DNA of 11,928 bases, taken from assembly GCA_944393165.1 (NCBI GenBank), contig CALXZF010000015.1, positions 1 to 11,928 of the forward strand, given 5' to 3'. Position numbers and translations under genes: made by a program. Below the pieces are notes generated by a model. That model was not told where the DNA came from, made no database searches, and saw only the letters and a list, made by a program, of their open reading frames with translations. Positions 6,662 through 11,928 of this stretch are shown here, piece by piece (position 1 is the first letter of the stretch; each line of letters starts with the position of its first letter). The DNA comes from an uncultured Clostridia bacterium. GTDB taxonomy: Bacteria > Bacillota_A > Clostridia > TANB77 > CAG-508.

Positions 6662-7507
6662 TTAATACCCTATTTCTTTTGCGGCTTTTACTACATTATG
6701 CATAAGCATTGCAATAGTCATTGGTCCTACTCCGCCTGGCACCGGAGTAATATATGATGCTTTTTTTGAAACATTTTCAAAATCCACATCTCCAACCAAT
6801 TTTCCTTCTTCATTTCTATTAATTCCCACATCTATTACAACAACACCGCCTTTTACCATGTCTTCTTTTACAAATTTAGGCTTTCCTAGTGCTGCAACAA
6901 GTATATCCGCTTCTTTTGTGATTTTCTCAATTTCTTTTGTTCTTGAATGGCATACAGTAACTGTGGCATTTTTGTTTAGCAAGCACTGAATAAGAGGCTT
7001 ACCTACAATGTTGCTTCTTCCAATTATTACAGCTCTTTTTCCTTCTACTGGAATATTGTATTCTTCAAGCATTTTTATTACCCCATGTGGCGTACAAGAA
7101 ATAAAACAATCTTCACCAATCGACAATTTGCCAACATTTATTGGGTTAAATCCGTCCACATCTTTTCTGTAGTCTATTGTATTAAAAGCTTCCCTTATGT
7201 CCAAATGTGCAGGTATTGGGCTTTGAAGCAATATTCCATGCACATCTTTTCTATCATTTAGAGTTTTTATTAAATCTATCAACTCTTTTTGCTCTGTTTT
7301 GCTATCTAATAAAAATTCTTCGTATTCTATGCATACCTCTCTGCATGCTTTGCTCTTATTTCTAACATATACTGCTGAAGCTTTATCATCTCCAACCATA
7401 ATAACTGCAAGTTTTGGAACTATGCCTTTTCCCCTTAAAACATCAACCTCTTCTTTTAGTTTTCCCCTAATTTTTTTAGCAAGTTCTTTTCCATTAATTA
7501 ATTCCAC
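6662..7507 (-). CDS. folD: Methylenetetrahydrofolate dehydrogenase / methenyltetrahydrofolate cyclohydrolase
   Basis: FolD interconverts 5,10-methylene-, 5,10-methenyl- and 10-formyl-tetrahydrofolate, supplying one-carbon units for purines and formyl-methionine. The 281-residue protein has the usual length. Catalytic residues are in place: Tyr47-x3-Lys51 (YVRNK), Gln95 in GILLQSPIP and Asp118 in KDVDGFNP, each three positions lower than Tyr50, Lys54, Gln98 and Asp121 of the E. coli enzyme. The NADP-binding part contains GRSNIVGKP (163-171) and the C-terminal PVPGGVGPMT (255-264). The start is GTG at 7507, preceded by GGAGG at about 9 bases; no in-frame ATG fits as well. The gene lies 39 bases after ylmH and 79 bases before dprA on the same strand, indicating one operon. 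Confidence 0.96.
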   Translation of the reverse strand: MELINGKELAKKIRGKLKEEVDVLRGKGIVPKLAVIMVGDDKASAVYVRNKSKACREVCIEYEEFLLDSKTEQKELIDLIKTLNDRKDVHGILLQSPIPAHLDIREAFNTIDYRKDVDGFNPINVGKLSIGEDCFISCTPHGVIKMLEEYNIPVEGKRAVIIGRSNIVGKPLIQCLLNKNATVTVCHSRTKEIEKITKEADILVAALGKPKFVKEDMVKGGVVVIDVGINRNEEGKLVGDVDFENVSKKASYITPVPGGVGPMTIAMLMHNVVKAAKEIGY

Positions 7508-7546
7508 TGTTTTTTTCCTCCATTACTTTATCTCAATTTAAAATTA

Positions 7547-8356
7547 CTAAATATACTTTTCTACTTCTAATACCAAATTCCCTTTTTTAGTGGTATTTAT
7601 AATTTTTCCTACTTTAAATCTTCCTTTGCCTCTTACTGTAATCACATCATTTTCTTTAACTTCCTTTGAGCTTTTTGTAACTAATTCATGATTTATAAAT
7701 ACTCTTTCATCTTTTATAATTCCAGTTACCTTTGCTCTTGATGTTCTAATTGTTTCAGATAAAATACTGTCTATTCTCATTGACGGAATAATTATATTAA
7801 GCATTTCTGCTTTTGGCTCTTCCACTTTAAGCTCTTCTAATTTTATCGTTTCAAAACCCGCCTTACTAAATCTAGTCAATTCTTTTAATCCTTCTAAAAT
7901 ATATTTTTCTGCTTCTTTTAAAACAATCATTTCAGCTCCGTCTTTACTTGTTAAAATGTCTCCAACTTTTTCTCGTTTAATCCCAGTTTTTATAACTCCG
8001 CCTAAATAATTTCTATGAGAATACATGCCCTTTAGCTCATTTGGAAGTTCAATTTTTATTACACTTAATACTGTATTATAATCAAATTGATTTTCTTTAA
8101 AAAGTTCTTCTAATTTGCTTGGATATATGATTATAACTGTTCTTTCTGCCATTTTGTATCCGCCAAAAGCCACATAATTAGTGCATTTTATATCATTTAA
8201 AATTCTCTCTAATAATTGTCTTTGCCTCATGTCCAAAAATTCTGTATACTCCACTGCATTTCTTTTGTTTACAAACTCGATTTTGTCTAACAATTTTGAT
8301 ACTAGTAATCTATCTTCATCATTTGTACATTTTGCTAATAACTCCTGCTTATTCAA
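7547..8356 (-). CDS. ylmH: YlmH-like S4-domain RNA-binding protein
   Basis: YlmH-family proteins are ribosome/RNA-associated; in Bacillus subtilis YlmH has been linked to ribosome-associated quality control alongside RqcP-type S4 proteins. The 269-residue product has the family layout: an N-terminal region (1-75), a central region with SHRNYLGGVIKTGIKREKVGD (113-133), and a C-terminal S4 domain at about 192-250 (SMRIDSILS, TSRAKVTGIIKDERVFIN, ENDVITVRGKGRFKVG). The start is TTG at 8356 with GGAG at 7 bases spacing; TTG start codons are uncommon and may limit expression. It leads the ylmH-folD-dprA operon, unlike the classical position beside sepF, ylmG and divIVA. Family assignment is firm; the detailed function in this organism is inference. 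Confidence 0.9.
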   Translation of the reverse strand: MNKQELLAKCTNDEDRLLVSKLLDKIEFVNKRNAVEYTEFLDMRQRQLLERILNDIKCTNYVAFGGYKMAERTVIIIYPSKLEELFKENQFDYNTVLSVIKIELPNELKGMYSHRNYLGGVIKTGIKREKVGDILTSKDGAEMIVLKEAEKYILEGLKELTRFSKAGFETIKLEELKVEEPKAEMLNIIIPSMRIDSILSETIRTSRAKVTGIIKDERVFINHELVTKSSKEVKENDVITVRGKGRFKVGKIINTTKKGNLVLEVEKYI

Positions 8357-8388
8357 TTTCTTTCTCCTCTATATAATAATTTTGCACA

Positions 8389-8417
8389 ATTGTATCACAT
8401 TTTTTCCTTTTTTTAAA
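8389..8417 (-). promoter_or_regulatory. Promoter of the ylmH-folD-dprA operon
   Basis: On the minus strand TTTAAA (8412-8417) and TACAAT (8389-8394) are 17 bases apart, and the -10 is preceded by TGA, giving an extended TGnTACAAT form. It lies about 33 bases upstream of the TTG start. The -35 is weak (4 of 6) and consists of A/T only. Confidence 0.6.
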
Positions 8418-8480
8418 TGCCTTGTGATAATTTTGTAAAAATTGTGTAATATAAATGTAAAATAAAAATAAGTAATTTTA

Positions 8481-8509
8481 TTGATAATAGTCATTTTTTG
8501 TAGTATAAT
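8481..8509 (+). promoter_or_regulatory. Promoter of the von Willebrand A surface-protein gene
   Basis: TTGATA (8481-8486) and a perfect TATAAT (8504-8509) are separated by 17 bases. The ribosome binding site GGAGGT (8528-8533) and ATG 8541 follow. The 184-base spacer 8357-8540 thus holds two divergent promoters; I see no riboswitch or clear operator in it. Confidence 0.8.
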
Positions 8510-8540
8510 GTGTTAGAATTTTTTAACGGAGGTTGATATT

Positions 8541-10013
8541 ATGATTAGAATATCAAAAAAAGTTTTAATAGTCTTATTATGTTTTGTTTTCGTTTTTAGT
8601 TTATGTTCTAATGTATTTGCATCAAACATTGTCATAAACACTACAGACGAAACCCAAACCAATTCAATCGAAACTGACCAAAGTGTGTATGCAAATACAA
8701 CATTAGAAGTCGTTGAAGACAATGTATGCACAATTGAAGTAGAAGATATTGCCAGATTCGAGAAAAGGATTACCGAATTTAACGAAGCCGAGAAATCTGT
8801 AACACTTACTCTTTCTTTAACAAATCTAAAATCTGTTGAAGAAACAATGAAAGATGTAGAAATCTTCTTTGTTATAGATAATTCTTCAAGTATGACTCAA
8901 GCATATGTTGGAGATAAAACAAGAAAGCAAACAGTTATTGATTCAGCAAATTCTCTTGTAGATAAATTATTTGATATAAATAGCAATGTTAAAGTTGGAG
9001 TTGTTGGATTTTCCAGCTTAGATACTTCTAAAGGACAAGAGGAAGGAACACTAGAAGATGCAAGTTTAAGACAAGAATTAACAAATTCACAAGATGATGT
9101 AAAATCAGCAATTACAAATTTAGCTAATCTAGATGTTGGACCAAGAACTAATATAGAGGCAGGTTTAACTTTAGCAGATGATAACTTTTCTACTGAAGAA
9201 AATGTTGATAGATATATTGTTTTATTAACAGACGGAGTTCCAAACAATGCATTAGACGGAACATTTGGAGAATATTCAGATAATGTTATTTCTAGAACAA
9301 GAGCAAAATTAGAAGAAATTGAAGCAAGTGGAACTAAAGTAATTGGTGCTATGATTAACTTAGACGAAAACCAAATACCAAATATGGATGTAACATATAG
9401 AGATTTGGCAGAGCAAATATTTGGGACTGAAGAAAATCCTACAATTGACACATATTTCTATATCCCAGACGGTGAAATAGAAGACACTATAGTAAATGAT
9501 ATTTTTGATAGTTTAGTTTTAACAGTAGATAATACTTTAAGAAATATTACTATTACAGATTATTTCCCACAAGAAATAATAGACAATTTTGATTTTGAAT
9601 ATGTGGCTAGTCCAAATATTGGAACAGTATCACAAACTGTAAATACAGAAAACAATTCAATAACATGGAACATCGAATTATTAAGCGAAGGTGAAGTAGC
9701 AACTTTAAGTTATAAGCTTACATTAAAAGAAGATTATAATAGAGATATTATAGACCAAATAATAAAAACAAATACACATGTTGATATTAGTGGAGAAAAC
9801 AATGGTGAAACAATAACAGAAACTTCTGATGTATCTCCTACAGTTAGAGTTGAATATGAAGAAGAGCCTGCAGCAGTTGACAATACAGTTTCTCCAGACC
9901 CAATACCTCAAACTGGTGAAAATTCATTTGTTGGATTTGTTATATCAATTTCAATTCTTGCTATTATAATAGTTGCTAGAATAATATATTTGAAGAAGAA
10001 TAATATAAAATAG
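8541..10013 (+). CDS. Secreted von Willebrand A-domain protein with IPQTG sortase signal (probable adhesin)
   Basis: The 490-residue protein begins with a signal peptide (MIRISKKVLIVLLCFVF, likely cut after Ala27 in NVFA). A von Willebrand A domain spans about 105-325, with a complete metal-ion site: DNSSS at 113-117, Thr203 in GPRTNIEAG and TDG at 230-232. Residues about 330-440 look like beta-sandwich stalk domains (ITDYFPQEII, ITWNIELLSEGEVATLSYKL), as in pilus-tip and MSCRAMM-type adhesins. The C-terminus has IPQTG at 455-459, a hydrophobic segment and a Lys/Arg tail, a cell-wall sorting signal with Ile in place of the usual Leu. It is therefore predicted to be anchored to the wall by a sortase not encoded here. 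The ligand is unknown. It has its own promoter and terminator, and a second sorting-signal protein converges on it. Confidence 0.9.
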   Translation: MIRISKKVLIVLLCFVFVFSLCSNVFASNIVINTTDETQTNSIETDQSVYANTTLEVVEDNVCTIEVEDIARFEKRITEFNEAEKSVTLTLSLTNLKSVEETMKDVEIFFVIDNSSSMTQAYVGDKTRKQTVIDSANSLVDKLFDINSNVKVGVVGFSSLDTSKGQEEGTLEDASLRQELTNSQDDVKSAITNLANLDVGPRTNIEAGLTLADDNFSTEENVDRYIVLLTDGVPNNALDGTFGEYSDNVISRTRAKLEEIEASGTKVIGAMINLDENQIPNMDVTYRDLAEQIFGTEENPTIDTYFYIPDGEIEDTIVNDIFDSLVLTVDNTLRNITITDYFPQEIIDNFDFEYVASPNIGTVSQTVNTENNSITWNIELLSEGEVATLSYKLTLKEDYNRDIIDQIIKTNTHVDISGENNGETITETSDVSPTVRVEYEEEPAAVDNTVSPDPIPQTGENSFVGFVISISILAIIIVARIIYLKKNNIK

Positions 10014-10052
10014 AAAAAAATCCTCAGTATAAAAACTGGGGATAATTTTTTA
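10013..10052. terminator. Intrinsic terminator after the von Willebrand A gene
   Basis: TCCTCAGT (10021-10028) and ACTGGGGA (10035-10042) form an 8-base-pair stem with one G-U pair and a 6-base loop. It is followed by TAATTTTTTAT and preceded by a run of A residues, so it may work in both directions. Confidence 0.8.
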
Positions 10053-10062
10053 TGGTAGAAAT

Positions 10063-10099
10063 AAATTCCTCGCTGTATTCTAACGAGGAATTTTATTTT
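10063..10099. terminator. Second terminator between the convergent surface-protein genes
   Basis: AAATTCCTCG (10063-10072) and CGAGGAATTT (10084-10093) form a perfect 10-base-pair stem with an 11-base loop. T-rich tracts lie on both sides. It sits 7 bases after the stop codon of the minus-strand LPQTG gene and probably ends that transcript, backing up the first terminator for the plus strand. Confidence 0.8.
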
Positions 10100-11248
10100 T
10101 TATTTGAAGTTATTATATTTTATTTTCTTATATAAAACAATTGAGATAATCGCTAATGATATTACTATTCCAGCAATTACATATGATGTTCCTGTTTGTG
10201 GTAGTGTTCCTGGTGCTGTTGTATCATCTTCATTGGTGTTACCATTGTTATTATTATCATTATTGTCATCGTTGTTGTTGTTATCGTCCGGAGTATCTAT
10301 CGAGATACTATTTGATACTGTAACTAAGCAAGTATCTTCAAAACCTCCGTCTGCAGTTCTAACTGTTATAGTTGCTGTTCCAACTGAAACTCCTGTAACT
10401 CTTCCATTTTCAACAGTTGCTACTTCTTCATTGCTACTTGACCAAACAAGTTCCTTATTTGTAGCATCTGTCGGATTAACCGTTGCCACTAAATTGTATG
10501 TACTTCCTTGAGGTATACTTATTTCATCTCTATTTAATTCTACAGAAGTAACCGGTATACTCTCTGCTGCATCACCTTCAGTAGTATAAATGTTCACATC
10601 ATAAGAAGTTGTTCCGTCTGCTCTATCCAATCTAGCCCATATTGCATGCGTTTTTCTTCCACTAAAACTTGCTAAATCTATTTTAAAGTTTCCGTCTGCA
10701 GTTTCTATCCATGCATTTTCATCATACATAGGTATTAAACTATTTATTTGGTTATTAATTTCAGTCACTTTGTTGTTGTATTCATCTACCTTTAGGTTGT
10801 ACTCATCCACTTTTGCGCTATAATTTTCTCTAGCTGTTTCATATGCTAACCTAGCTGCTTCTTGTTCATCCTCTTCTGCTCCAGATTCTACTAATTCATT
10901 GTAATTTGCAAGTGCCGTCTCATATATAGTTCGTAGATTCTCAACTTCGGAACTTAAAGCATCAACTTCCTCTTTTATATTATCAAGTTCTACATTACCT
11001 TCATCTCGAACATTTTCTATTTGCTCGAATTCTTCATCAGTCATTTCTACTGATTGAAAATATAGTGTATATCCTTCTGGTTCCTCTGAATCTATAGTTA
11101 TAGTTCCTTCTCCGTTCCATATCATACTTGGAAGTCTTATGACTGAGTCTGGATCAAGTTCCACATTATGTGCATTAACTGGTCCACACAATGATAACAC
11201 TAGCAAAATCATTAATATAATTGATAATACTTTTATTGATTTTTTCAT
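10100..11248 (-). CDS. Secreted LPQTG-anchored protein with coiled coil and Big_2 (Ig-like) domain
   Basis: This 382-residue protein has a signal peptide (MKKSIKVLSIILMILLVLSL, likely cut after Ala26 in VNA). A short beta-type segment (about 35-68, ending GYTLYFQSVEMT) leads into a long acidic helical region at about 70-172, probably coiled coil, with KVDEYNLKVDEYNNKV at 146-161. A second beta-type segment follows (about 178-225, HAIWARLDRADGTTSYDVNIYTTEG). A bacterial Ig-like Big_2 domain is at about 232-312 (VNPTDATNKELVWSSSN, VATVENGRVTGV, GTATITV). An Asn/Asp-rich linker (318-342) precedes LPQTG at 349-353, a hydrophobic segment and a Lys-rich tail, so it should be wall-anchored by sortase. 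AAGGGGG precedes the ATG. The role is unknown; surface adhesion or wall-spanning stalk is plausible. Confidence 0.88.
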   Translation of the reverse strand: MKKSIKVLSIILMILLVLSLCGPVNAHNVELDPDSVIRLPSMIWNGEGTITIDSEEPEGYTLYFQSVEMTDEEFEQIENVRDEGNVELDNIKEEVDALSSEVENLRTIYETALANYNELVESGAEEDEQEAARLAYETARENYSAKVDEYNLKVDEYNNKVTEINNQINSLIPMYDENAWIETADGNFKIDLASFSGRKTHAIWARLDRADGTTSYDVNIYTTEGDAAESIPVTSVELNRDEISIPQGSTYNLVATVNPTDATNKELVWSSSNEEVATVENGRVTGVSVGTATITVRTADGGFEDTCLVTVSNSISIDTPDDNNNNDDNNDNNNNGNTNEDDTTAPGTLPQTGTSYVIAGIVISLAIISIVLYKKIKYNNFK

Positions 11249-11286
11249 AATGTTCCCCCTTAAATTTTTCTATCGTTTATAAAATA

Positions 11287-11315
11287 ATCATATCATATGC
11301 TAAATATGTTGTAAA
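11287..11315 (-). promoter_or_regulatory. Promoter of the LPQTG protein gene
   Basis: On the minus strand TTTACA (11310-11315) and TATGAT (11287-11292) are 17 bases apart, about 40 bases upstream of the ATG at 11248. The promoter begins only about 25 bases after the end of the truncated nucleotidyltransferase ORF. Confidence 0.7.
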
Positions 11316-11339
11316 GATATTTTTGTGAATTTCTAATAT

Positions 11340-11480
11340 TTAACAATTGTGCAAATTCATTATGCCTTTTGCATAAGAACCAAATAGTATAATTGCTTCT
11401 ATTTTATAATATTTACTAATTTTTTCTATATACTTTTTTATTGACTCCATTATTTTGCTGTCAATAGTTCTTTTAACCAT
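11340..11480 (-). pseudogene. Truncated MNT-type nucleotidyltransferase remnant (46 residues)
   Basis: The ORF starts MVKRTIDSKIMESIKKYIEK and reads on to IEAIILFGSYAKG at residues 27-39, then ends after MNLHNC. LFGSYAKG is the hallmark GSxAxG motif that opens the minimal nucleotidyltransferase fold (MntA-like, HEPN-MNT modules and related proteins). In intact members a DSDID-type metal-binding motif follows within about ten residues; here it is missing and I cannot find it in the other frames before the LPQTG promoter. A good start is present: GAGGT about 7 bases before the ATG. The gene thus looks 3'-truncated, perhaps by a deletion that placed the LPQTG gene next to it. No HEPN partner gene is visible. 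Expression as a 46-residue peptide cannot be excluded. Confidence 0.65.
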
Positions 11481-11650
11481 TTTCTTACCTCAATATTTTT
11501 TACTTGTTCTGATATTCATCTGTGCATTTTTGCTTAAAAGTAAGTAAATTATTTGTAATAATAATTTTAGGCAGAACAAATAAACTATATACCTTCTATT
11601 GAAACTGCAAAACCGCCAACAAAAAAGTAATAGTTTGTTTTTAAATGGTT
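11481..11650. other. Spacer between tRNA-Gln and the nucleotidyltransferase remnant
   Basis: This AT-rich stretch shows no convincing gene. A minus-strand reading frame through it begins inside tRNA-Gln and is not credible. AACAAA/TTTGTT near 11618-11640 could form a weak hairpin, too weak to call a terminator. Confidence 0.5.
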
Positions 11651-11725
11651 TGGTTGGGCTGGCTAGATTCGAACTAGCGCATGTATGAGTCAAAGTCATA
11701 TGCCTTACCGCTTGGCTACAGCCCA
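11651..11725 (-). tRNA. tRNA-Gln (anticodon UUG)
   Basis: The cloverleaf reads on the minus strand: acceptor TGGGCTG (5', 11719-11725) pairs with CAGCCCA; the anticodon stem TATGA/TCATA encloses CTTTGAC with anticodon TTG; the T arm is CTAGTTCGAATCTAG. A discriminator A and an encoded CCA end (11651-11653) are present. It lies 60 bases downstream of tRNA-His and is probably co-transcribed. No clear terminator follows before the nucleotidyltransferase remnant. Confidence 0.95.
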
Positions 11726-11785
11726 GTATTTGTATATAACTTATTTTATAAAACTTTTTCCATTAATCATGAAATATATTTTTGA

Positions 11786-11863
11786 TGGGGTGGAAGATGG
11801 GACTCGAACCCACGGCCTCCAGTGCCACAAACTGGCGCTCTAACCAACTGCGCTACATCCACC
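11786..11863 (-). tRNA. tRNA-His (anticodon GUG)
   Basis: On the minus strand the acceptor GTGGATG pairs with CTTCCAC, with a single U-U mismatch. The anticodon stem CCAGT/ACTGG encloses TTGTGGC with anticodon GTG. The T arm has GTTCGAGTC. The extra 5' G (position -1, base 11863) faces discriminator C (11789), the identity pair of histidine tRNA, and CCA is encoded (11786-11788). Confidence 0.96.
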
Positions 11864-11889
11864 ATCTTCAACAATCAACTGCATATATT

Positions 11890-11918
11890 ATTTTACCCCA
11901 TCATTTCTAATTTGTCAA
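11890..11918 (-). promoter_or_regulatory. Strong promoter of the tRNA-His/tRNA-Gln unit
   Basis: On the minus strand a perfect TTGACA (11913-11918) and TAAAAT (11890-11895) are separated by 17 bases. The -10 lies 26 bases before the tRNA-His 5' end, typical of a tRNA operon, and would drive both tRNAs. Confidence 0.85.
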
Positions 11919-11928
11919 CCTTTTTTAT

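Noticed and set aside
8897..9451. Minus-strand 184-codon frame inside the von Willebrand A gene
   Set aside because: It is a shadow of a well-supported gene with metal-site motifs on the plus strand, and has no promoter or ribosome binding site.
10104..10511. Plus-strand 135-codon frame rich in Leu, Ser and Val
   Set aside because: It is antisense to the Asn/Asp linker and Big_2 domain of the LPQTG gene.
11490..11699. Minus-strand 69-codon frame starting in tRNA-Gln
   Set aside because: It begins within the anticodon region of the tRNA and has no family features; not credible as a gene.
11651..11725. tRNA-Gln as an integration (att) site
   Set aside because: No second copy of its 3' end and no integrase are in the window; only the decayed nucleotidyltransferase hints at past insertion.

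Overview
This is an AT-rich stretch of bacterial chromosome. The A/T-rich third codon positions, GGAGG-type ribosome binding sites, sortase-anchored surface proteins and gene families point to a Bacillota/Clostridia-like organism, possibly an uncultured gut or anaerobic lineage. That assignment is inferred from style, because no ribosomal RNA is present. There is no complete mobile element, CRISPR array or rRNA.

Layout. (1) 48-2742, plus strand: a DUF4912 protein with a histone-like Lys/Ala/Thr tail, then a GH57 1,4-alpha-glucan branching enzyme. (2) 2743-3228: a spacer with a tandem repeat, a two-way terminator, an unlisted 55-residue single-membrane-segment protein gene (minus strand) and a REP-like hairpin element. 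(3) 3229-5787, minus strand: an alpha-glucan (glycogen) phosphorylase with its own TTGACA/TAAAAT promoter. (4) 5923-8356, minus strand: a probable operon, ylmH-like S4 protein, folD and a short dprA. (5) 8541-10013, plus, and 10100-11248, minus: two convergent secreted proteins ending in sortase signals (IPQTG and LPQTG), separated by terminators. (6) 11340-11863, minus: a truncated nucleotidyltransferase-like ORF, tRNA-Gln(UUG) and tRNA-His(GUG), with a strong tRNA promoter at the window edge.

How the genes work together. The left third is a glycogen module: branching (GH57) and phosphorolysis (GT35) converge on a shared spacer, and DUF4912 is a candidate partner. The middle operon is housekeeping (translation quality control, one-carbon metabolism, DNA uptake/recombination). 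The right part adds cell-surface proteins: a von Willebrand A-type probable adhesin and a coiled-coil/Big_2 protein. No sortase is seen, so it must be encoded elsewhere.

The least ordinary signals are the repeat family around the 55-residue gene, the decayed MNT-type nucleotidyltransferase next to the tRNAs, the coiled coil that seems inserted in a split domain of the LPQTG protein, and the histone-like tail on the DUF4912 protein. I did not find a convincing complete new defence or mobile system.
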